Shown one piece after another: positions 6,631-14,829 of a stretch of 20,943 bases of DNA. Origin of the DNA: Bacteroidales bacterium UBA5281 (lineage in GTDB: Bacteria > Bacteroidota > Bacteroidia > Bacteroidales > Lentimicrobiaceae); assembly GCA_002410555.1 (NCBI GenBank), contig DHSR01000009.1:1-20943 (forward strand), in the 5' to 3' direction. Both the position numbers and the translations under genes were made by a program. The notes beneath the pieces were generated by a model, which made no database searches, was not told the origin of the DNA, and was given only the letters and a program-made list of their open reading frames with translations. Each line of letters opens with the position of its first letter. Within the stretch, counting starts at the first letter, position 1.

Positions 6631-8220
6631 ATGGCTGAAATTAAACCCGCTGAAGTATCGGCAATTCTCAGACAACAGCTTGCCGGTTTTAAATCTGAGG
6701 CACAACTCGATGAAACGGGTACAGTATTAACTGTTGGAGATGGTATTGCCCGAATTTATGGACTCAACAATGTACAGTCGGGAGAGTTGGTTGAGTTTGA
6801 AGCTTCGGGAGTTAAAGGCATTGTACTCAACCTTGAAGAAGACAACGTAGGAGTGGTATTGCTCGGTGACGCACCTGAAATCAGTGAAGGCGACCAGGTG
6901 AATCGTACCCGGCTGATTGCTTCCATCCCGGTAAGTGAAGGCATGTTGGGCAGGGTAATTAATATGGTGGGCGAGCCTATTGATGGCAAAGGACCCATTG
7001 AAGGAGAAACGTTCGAAATGCCGCTGGAGCGGAAAGCCCCGGGGGTAATTTATCGCCAGCCCGTTAATGTGCCGTTACAAACTGGCATCAAAGCCATTGA
7101 TGCCATGATCCCCATAGGACGGGGACAGCGCGAGCTGATTATTGGTGACCGGCAAACCGGAAAAACTGCCATAGCCATTGACACCATCATCAACCAGAAA
7201 GAATTTTACGACAAAGGTGAACCTGTTTATTGTATTTATGTAGCCATCGGACAAAAAGGCAGTTCGATAGCCAACATTGTTCAAACCCTGGAACAAAAAG
7301 GAGCCATGGAATATACCGTGGTTATTGCTGCTACGGCCAGCGATCCGGCAGCCATGCAATTTTATGCTCCCTTTGCGGGAGCTGCCATTGGCGAATATTT
7401 CCGGGATACCGGTCGCCCCGCCCTTATTATTTTTGACGACTTGTCGAAACAGGCTGTGGCTTACCGCGAAGTGTCCCTGTTGCTCAGGCGCCCACCCGGA
7501 CGGGAAGCATATCCCGGTGATGTATTTTATCTCCATTCACGTTTGCTTGAGCGCGCAGCGCGGATTATAGGCTCTGATGAAATTGCTGCACGGATGAATG
7601 ACCTGCCCCCGTCTCTTAAAGGTAGAGTAAAGGGTGGCGGTTCGCTTACAGCCTTGCCTATTATTGAAACTCAGGCCGGTGATGTGTCAGCTTATATCCC
7701 AACCAACGTAATTTCTATTACCGACGGGCAGATATTTCTGGAAACCAACCTGTTCAATTCTGGCATCAGGCCCGCCATCAATGTGGGCATCTCTGTATCG
7801 CGTGTTGGGGGAAGTGCCCAGATTAAATCCATGAAAAAGGTAGCCGGAACCCTTAAATTAGATCAGGCACAGTATCGCGAACTGGAAGCTTTTGCAAAAT
7901 TTGGTTCCGATCTGGATGCGGTTACTAAATCGGTGCTCGAAAAAGGCGCACGAAATGTGGAAATTCTTAAACAAGCCCAATATTCACCTCTGCCCGTCGA
8001 AGATCAGGTAGCCATTATCTTTTGCGGTTCTAAAGGTTTGTTGAAAAATGTACCCATTAATAATATTCATAATTTCGAGGTGCATTTTCTTCACTATCTG
8101 CAACAAAATAAAACAGAATTACTGCGCAAGCTGAGAGAGGGCAAATATACTCCTGAAATTGAACAGGAACTCGAAGATGTTGCCAGGGTTGAGATCGCTA
8201 AATTCGAAAGCAAAAAATAG
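6631..8220 (+). CDS. atpA: F-type ATP synthase subunit alpha
   Basis: The 529-residue protein is full length. The Walker A motif is GDRQTGKT (172-179), the form with Gln that marks the non-catalytic alpha nucleotide sites. The SVSRVGGSAQ segment provides the arginine finger that reaches the catalytic beta site. The N-terminal beta-barrel (about 27-95) and C-terminal helical bundle are present. The partner beta and epsilon genes are not next to it, so assembly depends on a second locus elsewhere, a split arrangement common in Bacteroidota. The gene is 12 bp from atpH and 8 bp from atpG. Confidence 0.98.
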   Translation: MAEIKPAEVSAILRQQLAGFKSEAQLDETGTVLTVGDGIARIYGLNNVQSGELVEFEASGVKGIVLNLEEDNVGVVLLGDAPEISEGDQVNRTRLIASIPVSEGMLGRVINMVGEPIDGKGPIEGETFEMPLERKAPGVIYRQPVNVPLQTGIKAIDAMIPIGRGQRELIIGDRQTGKTAIAIDTIINQKEFYDKGEPVYCIYVAIGQKGSSIANIVQTLEQKGAMEYTVVIAATASDPAAMQFYAPFAGAAIGEYFRDTGRPALIIFDDLSKQAVAYREVSLLLRRPPGREAYPGDVFYLHSRLLERAARIIGSDEIAARMNDLPPSLKGRVKGGGSLTALPIIETQAGDVSAYIPTNVISITDGQIFLETNLFNSGIRPAINVGISVSRVGGSAQIKSMKKVAGTLKLDQAQYRELEAFAKFGSDLDAVTKSVLEKGARNVEILKQAQYSPLPVEDQVAIIFCGSKGLLKNVPINNIHNFEVHFLHYLQQNKTELLRKLREGKYTPEIEQELEDVARVEIAKFESKK

Positions 8221-8228
8221 CTCATCCA

Positions 8229-9116
8229 ATGGCAAACCTTAAGGAGATACGTACCCGGATTTCATCGGTAAAGTCAACCCAGCAAATCACCAGTGCCATG
8301 AAAATGGTTGCTGCGTCAAAGTTGCGTAAAGCTCAGTCGAGGATACTTACCCTCAGGCCCTATGCCCGGATGCAACTGGAGCTATTGCAAACGCTCACAG
8401 AGGCAGCCGGAGCCGGCAATGAAAAGGTGTTTGCCGAAGTCCGGCCCGAAGAACACATCCTTATTGTCGTGTTTTCATCCAACAGAGGGTTGAGCGGAGC
8501 CTATAATTCCAATGTTCTCAGGCAAACCAATCAATTGCTCTCGCAATATAAAGAGCAGGTTAGCCGCGGAAATGTTGAAATAATTACAGTAGGTAAAAAA
8601 GCTACCGAGTTTTATACCCGGAAAACAAACCTGCCCGTGGTGGGATCGTTTGATCATTTTTATGACACTCTATCCTATGACGAGGTGGCAGCAACTGTCA
8701 AAAACATCATCAATGATTTTGTAACTAAAAAATACGACAAAATACTGCTTGTTTATCATCAATTTAAAAATGCTGTAGTGCAATATTTAAAGGTGGAACA
8801 GTTTTTGCCGGTAATGGGTACGCCACCAACGGATCAGAAGTTGAATACAGAAGTTGAGTATATTTTTGATCCTTCGCGGGAAGAAATCATGCAAAATCTG
8901 ATTCCCCAGGTACTAAAGACGCAGTTTTACAAAGCGTTGTCTGATGCCTGGGCTTCCGAACAAGGGGCACGAATGACAGCCATGTCTCAGGCCACCGACA
9001 ATGCAACAGAGCTTCTTAAAGATCTCAGGATGGCATATAATAAGGCGCGTCAGGCCTCTATTACCAAAGAGATACTGGAAATTGTAAGTGGTGCCGAAGC
9101 ACTTAAAAACGTCTGA
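8229..9116 (+). CDS. atpG: F-type ATP synthase subunit gamma
   Basis: The 295-residue protein forms the central shaft. The N-terminal helix reads MANLKEIRTRISSVKSTQQITSAMKMVAASKL, shown here in part: KEIRTRISSVKSTQQIT then AMKMVAASKLRKAQ, the hallmark of the family. The C-terminal helix has ARMTAMSQATDNA and YNKARQASITKEILEIVSGA, also diagnostic. The length is normal. It ends the atp block; 46 bp separate it from the ferritin gene and no terminator is evident between them. Confidence 0.97.
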   Translation: MANLKEIRTRISSVKSTQQITSAMKMVAASKLRKAQSRILTLRPYARMQLELLQTLTEAAGAGNEKVFAEVRPEEHILIVVFSSNRGLSGAYNSNVLRQTNQLLSQYKEQVSRGNVEIITVGKKATEFYTRKTNLPVVGSFDHFYDTLSYDEVAATVKNIINDFVTKKYDKILLVYHQFKNAVVQYLKVEQFLPVMGTPPTDQKLNTEVEYIFDPSREEIMQNLIPQVLKTQFYKALSDAWASEQGARMTAMSQATDNATELLKDLRMAYNKARQASITKEILEIVSGAEALKNV

Positions 9117-9162
9117 TTTATTGTTTTAAGTCAGAAAGTTATTAACTAAAAAAATTAAAACC

Positions 9163-9666
9163 ATGAACTCAAAAAAAATTGAAGACGCCATTAATCAACA
9201 GATTAAGCACGAAGAACACTCATCGCGGATTTATATGGCAATGGCCTCCTGGTGTGAAATTAATGGTTTCCGTGGTGCAGCTAATTTCCTCTACAAACAG
9301 TCGGACGAAGAACGTATGCATATGCTTAAATTTGTGCATTACGTAAACGATCGTGGTGGCTATGCCAAGTTGTCACCTCTTGAAGTGCCAGTGGCCGATT
9401 TTTCCTCTCTTAAAGATGTTTTTGAACAAGTGCTCAAACACGAGGAGTTTATTACGCAGGCCATCAATAAACTTTATGAATTAAGTATGGATGAAAAGGA
9501 TTACACCACCGGTAATTTCCTGCAATGGTATATCAACGAGCAAATTGAAGAGGAAAGTACAATGCATGAGATCCTCGATAAAATCAGCCTTGTTGGCAGC
9601 GATAAAGCCGGAATGTTTCACATCGATAAGGAACTGGAGAATCTTGCTGCCACGAAAGTGGTCTGA
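9163..9666 (+). CDS. ftnA: bacterial non-haem ferritin
   Basis: The 167-residue protein aligns well with E. coli FtnA. The ferroxidase residues are E17, Y24, E50, H53, E94 and Q127, with E130 as the third-site ligand. It should oxidise Fe(II) and store iron as a 24-mer in the cytoplasm. The usual bacterioferritin haem methionine is not required or evident, and the length excludes Dps. The leader (9117-9162) is AT-rich and lacks a recognisable TAnnTTTG box, so read-through from the atp genes is plausible; the transcript would then end at the hairpin at 9707-9747. Confidence 0.95.
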   Translation: MNSKKIEDAINQQIKHEEHSSRIYMAMASWCEINGFRGAANFLYKQSDEERMHMLKFVHYVNDRGGYAKLSPLEVPVADFSSLKDVFEQVLKHEEFITQAINKLYELSMDEKDYTTGNFLQWYINEQIEEESTMHEILDKISLVGSDKAGMFHIDKELENLAATKVV

Positions 9667-9706
9667 TAAGCTATTTACAGGCGCCTTATGAGTGTCTGAT
9701 TCAATT

Positions 9707-9747
9707 AAAACCTGATAATATTATCCATATAATGTTGTCAGGTTTTT
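9707..9747. terminator. bidirectional rho-independent terminator
   Basis: AAAACCTGA (9707-9715) pairs with TCAGGTTTT (9738-9746), and the inner 9 bases of each arm continue the stem with two G-U pairs, leaving the 4-nt loop CCAT (9725-9728). The 18-bp stem is followed by T-runs on both strands, suiting termination of the ferritin transcript and also of the converging DUF3109 gene, whose stop is at 9825. Confidence 0.85.
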
Positions 9748-9824
9748 ATTTTAGAAGAGAACTAAGATTTAGTTGCAATACCGAAATGAAAATAGTATCT
9801 CACATGGTTCTGAAGGTGAGTTGT

Positions 9825-10400
9825 TTATTTCTCTTTTTGCCGCTCTTCCAGTGCCTGACACAACTCCTGATACCATTTTTCGCCATATTTTCGGATCAGG
9901 GCTACTTTAAGAAAGCGATACACAGGAACTTTTAATTTTTTCCCATGGCGGAGCGCTGGTTCACAGATGTGCCATTTTTCATAATTAACCGCCTCAAAAT
10001 CGCGATAGCGATTGACGCGTACCGGGTACAAATGACAGGATATGGGCTTTCGTAAAGTGGACTTCCCGGCTTCCCAGGCTTTTTCTATGGCACAGCCTGC
10101 AATACCGTCTTCATTAAAATAAACAAAGGCACACTCTTTTCCATTCACAAGGGGGGTAACATAGTTTCCGGATACATCAAAATCAAAAATGCCATTTTTC
10201 TCTGTTTCCTCAATGCCTTCATTGCGCATAAACGGTTTTATATAGTCCAGCTCATCTTCGAGCAGGCCAATTTCTTCTTCCAGTAAAGGTGCACCGGCAT
10301 CACCTTCCACACAGCAGGCTCCCTTACATTGCTTTAAATCGCAAACAAAGCAAACCTCAGCAAGGTCAACCGAATTTATGGTTTTATCAATGGTTATCAT
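9825..10400 (-). CDS. DUF3109 family cysteine-rich protein
   Basis: The 191-residue protein begins MITIDKTINSVDLAEVCFVC and matches the DUF3109 family of Bacteroidota. Ten cysteines include C17, C20, C25, C29, C30, C90, C103, C122 and C146, arranged as C-x2-C-x4-C-x3-CC plus a later C-x12-C-x18-C pattern, similar in style to YkgJ-type metal or iron-sulfur cluster proteins. Biochemical function is not known to me. I chose the ATG at 10400 rather than the in-frame one at 10496, because the family starts here and a -7 box overlaps the upstream extension. It converges on the ferritin gene, across a shared terminator; an iron link is tempting but unproven. Confidence 0.85.
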   Translation of the reverse strand: MITIDKTINSVDLAEVCFVCDLKQCKGACCVEGDAGAPLLEEEIGLLEDELDYIKPFMRNEGIEETEKNGIFDFDVSGNYVTPLVNGKECAFVYFNEDGIAGCAIEKAWEAGKSTLRKPISCHLYPVRVNRYRDFEAVNYEKWHICEPALRHGKKLKVPVYRFLKVALIRKYGEKWYQELCQALEERQKEK

Positions 10401-10404
10401 GCTG

Positions 10405-10412
10405 CAAAAGTA
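10405..10412 (-). promoter_or_regulatory. -7 box of the DUF3109 gene, implying a leaderless or nearly leaderless transcript
   Basis: TACTTTTG on the minus strand fits TAnnTTTG and ends only 4 nt before the ATG at 10400, so transcription would start at or within a few bases of the start codon. No -33 TTTG at 19-21 bp was found. Confidence 0.45.
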
Positions 10413-10696
10413 TATAAATTGTGTATAACTGGGTCTATTCAAAATGGCAAGAAGAATCCCACTGTTTGCATCCTCCGGATATGGTGTGGAATGCATAAGG
10501 AACCCATTAAAGGAAGCCTGTTTTCGCTTACAAGACTGGGTTTTTAATACACTTTACAAAATTCCGGGTCAATTTCCAGCACTATGAGATGGCCGGAGCT
10601 TTTACCATTGATAAACCATGAAGTAAAAATTATTTATACTTAAAGTTGGCTTCTTTGCTGCTTTATCCTTAATTTTACCCTTTAAAAAGAAGAATA
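10413..10696. other. divergent intergenic region before recJ
   Basis: Between the DUF3109 promoter and recJ I see only very short frames. TTTG occurs in the region just upstream of recJ, but no convincing -7 partner was found. A purine-rich AAAAAGAAGAATA lies directly before the recJ ATG. Confidence 0.5.
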
Positions 10697-12511
10697 ATGC
10701 AAAAGCGATGGGTAACAAAGGAAAGGGGCGTGCCTGAAAAAGTGCAGGCATTGGCTGCTGCATTGAGGATTGAACCTACACTGGCAGAACTATTGGTACA
10801 ACGTGGAATATACACCTACGAAGCTGCACATAGTTTTTTCAGGCCTTCGCTGGATGCTCTCCATGATCCTTTTCTGATGAAGGATATGGATAAGGCAGTA
10901 AAGCGCATTGTTCAGGCTCTGAAGGATAATGAAAAAATAATGGTGTATGGCGATTATGATGTGGATGGCACCACTGCCGTAGCACTGGTTTTTACCTTCC
11001 TGCAGGAAATAGGGCACACCAATATTGATTATTATATTCCTGACCGCTATCTGGAAGGTTATGGCATTTCATACAAAGCTATTGATTATGCCGCGGAGCA
11101 TGGCTTTGGACTGGTTATAGCGCTGGATTGTGGCATCAAGGCCATTGAGAAGGTAAAGAAAGCAAAAGCACTGGGTGTGGATTTTATCATTTGTGATCAT
11201 CACCGCCCTGATACTGAACTTCCTCCGGCTGTAGCCATACTTGACAGCAAACGGCCTGACTGTAATTACCCGTTTAAAGAACTTTCGGGATGTGGTGTAG
11301 GTTTTAAACTGATCCAGGCTTTGTCCAAAGAAAAGCACCTGCCTTTTGAAAATATCATTAAATATCTTGATCTGGTCGTGGTGAGCATAGCCTCAGATAT
11401 TGTTCCCATTACGGGGGAAAACAGGATTCTGGCTTATTTTGGTTTAAAAATTATCAATTCCCGCCCCAGAGCAGGTTTTGAAGCGATCTTAAAGTTCTCC
11501 AATATTCAGCGGCTTCCCCATGAACCGACCAACGGAAAAGTTAAAACAGTTGATGCCAATATATTTAACCGGGAGCTCAGCATTTCAGACCTTGTTTTTT
11601 TGGTTGGGCCACGCATTAATGCAGCAGGGCGCATTGAAAGTGGTAAGAATTCTGTGAAGTTGCTTATTTGTGAAACTATTGAAGATGCAGAAGCCCTTGG
11701 AATACAAATCAATGACTTTAATACCACCCGCCGCGATCTGGACGGACAAACCACCGAGATGGCCATGGATCAAATCAAAACGGAAGCCCGTTTGCGCAAT
11801 AGCCGGACAACAGTTGTCTATCATCCTGAATGGCATAAGGGTGTGGTAGGAATCGTAGCCTCCCGCCTGATTGAAACCTACTACCGACCAACGATAGTGC
11901 TCACAAAATCTAATGGGTTAATTTCCGGATCTGCCCGGTCAATAAAGGATTTTGATATATACAATGCCATTGATGAATGCAGTGACCTGCTCGAACACTT
12001 TGGCGGTCATACCTATGCAGCGGGACTGGCCATGAAGGAAGAAAATTTAAATGCATTTATAGAACGATTTGAGGACATAGCAAACAGAGAGCTTACGGAT
12101 GAAATGATGATACCGGAAGTTGAAATAGATCTGGAAATCAACCTGAATGACATCAATCCTAAATTTTACCGGATACTCAGACAGTTCGCTCCATTCGGCC
12201 CGGGCAATATGGCTCCCATATTCCGGACAAATAATGTTATTGACAGCGGGTCAGGCCGTATTGTGGGCAAAAATCATCTTAAACTAACCGTTTATCACGA
12301 ACAGATCAGAAGCGAACCCTTTCCCTGCATTGCTTTTCAGCAAGGACACAATGAAGAGCATATTCGCGAAGGACGTGCTTTTAATATCTGCTATCACATT
12401 GAAGAGAACGATTTCAACAATAAAAAAACACTCCAGCTTAACATTAAGGATATGATGGCCGCTGTGGAGAATGAAACCAAGCCGGCAGGCACCAATGAGT
12501 CTAGAAATTGA
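10697..12511 (+). CDS. recJ: single-stranded-DNA-specific exonuclease RecJ
   Basis: The 604-residue protein is a 5'-to-3' single-strand exonuclease acting in RecF-pathway recombination, mismatch and base-excision repair. The DHH phosphoesterase motifs are intact: YGDYDVDGT (84-92), DCGI (144-147), the DHH triad at 167-169, and later GPRINAAGRI. The DHHA1 domain carries GSARS (411-415) and GGHTYAAG (436-443), followed by an OB-fold region. Length is within the family range. The ATG at 10697 is preceded by a purine-rich stretch. The stop codon lies inside the converging LysE-type gene: the two reading frames overlap by 11 bp. Confidence 0.96.
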   Translation: MQKRWVTKERGVPEKVQALAAALRIEPTLAELLVQRGIYTYEAAHSFFRPSLDALHDPFLMKDMDKAVKRIVQALKDNEKIMVYGDYDVDGTTAVALVFTFLQEIGHTNIDYYIPDRYLEGYGISYKAIDYAAEHGFGLVIALDCGIKAIEKVKKAKALGVDFIICDHHRPDTELPPAVAILDSKRPDCNYPFKELSGCGVGFKLIQALSKEKHLPFENIIKYLDLVVVSIASDIVPITGENRILAYFGLKIINSRPRAGFEAILKFSNIQRLPHEPTNGKVKTVDANIFNRELSISDLVFLVGPRINAAGRIESGKNSVKLLICETIEDAEALGIQINDFNTTRRDLDGQTTEMAMDQIKTEARLRNSRTTVVYHPEWHKGVVGIVASRLIETYYRPTIVLTKSNGLISGSARSIKDFDIYNAIDECSDLLEHFGGHTYAAGLAMKEENLNAFIERFEDIANRELTDEMMIPEVEIDLEINLNDINPKFYRILRQFAPFGPGNMAPIFRTNNVIDSGSGRIVGKNHLKLTVYHEQIRSEPFPCIAFQQGHNEEHIREGRAFNICYHIEENDFNNKKTLQLNIKDMMAAVENETKPAGTNESRN

Positions 12512-13124
12512 TGAAGGTTCTTACCACCAGATAAATTCCAAAGATGACCAGCATGATGCCTACGGCATGGTTGATAAAAATGAGCACTTTGGGTTTTAGG
12601 TATCGCTTTAATCTGCTGGCAATGAGTACTTTTAGTATATCGGTGATAAAAATGGTAGCCAATGCTCCGGCAAAAAAAGCTTCAGTATCTCTTGGGCTGC
12701 CTCCTGACCTCGAACTTACGGTTACCATAACAGATATCCAGAAAAGCCAGACAAAAGGGTTGGCAAAGTTGAGAAAGAATCCCTTGAAGATATAAGTGAG
12801 CGGGCCAGGCATTTTTACGGTCATCAGGGTATTTCCTTCTGCAATATGTACTTTGCGCATAAAGGTAACAATCCCGAATATAACCAGGATAATTCCCCCG
12901 ATGATGCCAAACATAATGTAGTTGCGTTCAGTCCCAAAAACCTGAAGGGCACCCAGGTAACACAATAATACCAGCGCAAAATCACTAAGAAAAATCCCGG
13001 CGGCAAGCAGTATTCCCCGGTACAAACCACGATGAATACTGGTTTGTATCAGAGAAAACATGGCCGGCCCCAGCATTATTGCCAGTGTAAGGCCCAGAAT
13101 CATACCCTCCCAGAAAGGACGCAT
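12501..13124 (-). CDS. LysE/RhtB family amino-acid or metabolite exporter
   Basis: The 207-residue membrane protein has about six hydrophobic helices and the usual features of the LysE superfamily: an N-terminal GLTLAIMLGPAMFSLIQTSI segment with the conserved Gly-Pro, a loop LTYIFKGFFLNFANPFVWLFWI with the N-P-x3-W-F-W-type signature, and a hydrophobic C-terminus. Substrates of family members are amino acids such as lysine, threonine or homoserine, though many act on other compounds. The start codon follows the stop of the upstream GH3 gene with one base between them, so the two are almost certainly co-transcribed and coupled in translation. Confidence 0.88.
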   Translation of the reverse strand: MRPFWEGMILGLTLAIMLGPAMFSLIQTSIHRGLYRGILLAAGIFLSDFALVLLCYLGALQVFGTERNYIMFGIIGGIILVIFGIVTFMRKVHIAEGNTLMTVKMPGPLTYIFKGFFLNFANPFVWLFWISVMVTVSSRSGGSPRDTEAFFAGALATIFITDILKVLIASRLKRYLKPKVLIFINHAVGIMLVIFGIYLVVRTFINF

Positions 13125-13125
13125 A

Positions 13126-14688
13126 TCAGGTACTTGTTTTGTTTCGGTGATGCTTGTTCAAAAAGTTTTCCCAGTCGTTTAGCTTATCATTTTTAACTAC
13201 TCTCGGAAACTTATTCTGTGCACCTTCTTTGCCAATTCCCCTCAGATAGTCATAAAACAAATGAAGGGGCAACACCTCTACCATCACATCGCGGATAGCT
13301 GCAATGCGTTCTACCCGGTAATCGTCATTCAGGTCTTTAAGGTTTTGGTCAATGTGTTCTTTTACAGCCTCTATATCAATGGATTTAATATCACCGGGAG
13401 TACCCAGATACCACTTGTGAGCAAACATGGATTCATATTTAATTCCGGCTACAGTAAATTCAGACACTTCAATATTGAGCTGATCCTCAAGCATTGCAAT
13501 GGCACGTGTCATATTTTCCTGTGAAAGGTGCTCGCCGCAAAGATTTAAGAAGTGTCTCGTGCGTCCGGTAATTACTATCTCTGATAAGGCTTTGGAGGTG
13601 AATTTAACCGTATCGCCAATCAGATAGCGCCAGGCTCCGGCACAGGAAGATATGACCAGTGCATACTCTTTGCCTTCTTCCACCTGATCAATGGTTAAGG
13701 TTTCAGCATCTGGTGAAAAATGACCCTCGAAATCAAAATTACTTTCGTCGAAAGGAATAAATTCGAAAAAGAGGCCATTGTCGAGCACCAGTTGCATCGA
13801 ATTGGTTCCCGGACGCGTTTGGTAGGCTATAAAGCCTTCGGAGGCCAGATAAGTTTCGATGTAGGTGATGGGTCGGGCCAGAAGCTTGTCGAAAGTTTTG
13901 GCATAGGGCGCAAATGATACTCCTCCATGGACATAAATAGACAAATTGGGCCAGATGTCGTGTATGGTCTTCAGATTATACTGATTAATAATGCGTTCCA
14001 GCAAAATCTGTAACCACGCCGGCACCCCTACAATAACACCTATGTCCCAATCCGGGGCCTTTTTTACGATTTCATTCAATTTGGTCGTCCAGTCACGTTC
14101 CCTTGAAATACGCTTACCCGGCTTATAGAAATGCTGAAACCAAAACGGAATATTGCCGGTAGTAATACCTGATAAATCACCTTCATAATAAGTCCCATTG
14201 TACTGAAGATGTGTACTGCCTCCCAGCATAAGAATTCCTTTTTCATAGAAATCACGTGGGAAATTATAACGGGCGAGAGAAAATATCTGCCTTATGCTGG
14301 TTCTCTTGATGGCCCGCAACATGTCAGAAGTAACGGGAATGTATTTACTGGAAGCTTCACTGGTACCTGAACTTAATGCAAAATATTTCACCTTCCCAGG
14401 CCAGCTTACAAAAGCTTCGCCGGTATGCGTACGATACCACCATCTCTGATGAATGGTATTGTAGTCGTGCAAGGGTACATTTTTGCGAAAGATGTCTATA
14501 AAGTTTCGCCTCTTAAGCATGCCTCCAAAATCATAAGCTTCGCCAAATGCAGTGTATTGAGCATTGCGCAACAGCTTTTTAAGTGTAGCCTGTTGGGTTT
14601 GGGCCGGACTGAGTCGCCGTAGATTCTGAAAAGGAATACGGGAAGGAAATTCAATGGCACTTTTAATAATGGATCCGAGAAGAGGCAT
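13126..14688 (-). CDS. GH3 family protein (acyl-adenylate-forming superfamily)
   Basis: The 520-residue protein has the ATP-binding motifs of the GH3 family: LSSGTS (105-110, motif I), YLASEG (280-285, motif II), YLIGDT (355-360, motif III) and a hinge-like GRTRHFLNLCGEHL (375-388). Plant GH3 enzymes adenylate an acyl substrate and join it to an amino acid; the bacterial homologues are mostly uncharacterised. The ATG at 14688 (MPLLGSIIKS) is chosen because the upstream extension depends on a TTG at 14724 and the family normally starts at this point. The LysE-type exporter follows after one base. Substrates cannot be read from sequence. Confidence 0.88.
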   Translation of the reverse strand: MPLLGSIIKSAIEFPSRIPFQNLRRLSPAQTQQATLKKLLRNAQYTAFGEAYDFGGMLKRRNFIDIFRKNVPLHDYNTIHQRWWYRTHTGEAFVSWPGKVKYFALSSGTSEASSKYIPVTSDMLRAIKRTSIRQIFSLARYNFPRDFYEKGILMLGGSTHLQYNGTYYEGDLSGITTGNIPFWFQHFYKPGKRISRERDWTTKLNEIVKKAPDWDIGVIVGVPAWLQILLERIINQYNLKTIHDIWPNLSIYVHGGVSFAPYAKTFDKLLARPITYIETYLASEGFIAYQTRPGTNSMQLVLDNGLFFEFIPFDESNFDFEGHFSPDAETLTIDQVEEGKEYALVISSCAGAWRYLIGDTVKFTSKALSEIVITGRTRHFLNLCGEHLSQENMTRAIAMLEDQLNIEVSEFTVAGIKYESMFAHKWYLGTPGDIKSIDIEAVKEHIDQNLKDLNDDYRVERIAAIRDVMVEVLPLHLFYDYLRGIGKEGAQNKFPRVVKNDKLNDWENFLNKHHRNKTST

Positions 14689-14804
14689 GGCTGAATATTT
14701 AATTATAGCGGTAAAATTAAACAATTTTTACTTTGTCATGATTTTAGAGACTTTTTGATGCGTGCTGCCAGGGTGGGCAGAGGAGTTCATATTACAGATT
14801 TTGT

Positions 14805-14812
14805 TATATTTG
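14805..14812 (+). promoter_or_regulatory. -7 box of the EEP-family gene
   Basis: TATATTTG matches TAnnTTTG exactly; the predicted transcript start near 14817 gives a leader of about 13 nt before the ATG at 14830. No clear -33 TTTG is present. Confidence 0.5.
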
Positions 14813-14829
14813 TAATTACATTCTGACTT

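Noticed and set aside
7075..7536. 153-residue minus-strand frame inside atpA
   Set aside because: It is antisense to a highly conserved gene and has no recognisable domain.
9105..9141. Possible terminator between atpG and ferritin
   Set aside because: The arms CTTAAAA and TTTTAAG form only a weak AT-rich stem with a long loop and no T-run follows.
9163..9666. Dps or bacterioferritin
   Set aside because: The arrangement of ferroxidase residues and the FLQWYINEQ-type helix match FtnA-type ferritin.
10401..10496. N-terminal extension of the DUF3109 protein
   Set aside because: The family begins at the MITIDKT methionine and a promoter box lies within the extension.
14689..14724. Longer GH3 start at a TTG
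   Set aside because: An ATG follows at 14688 where the family normally begins.
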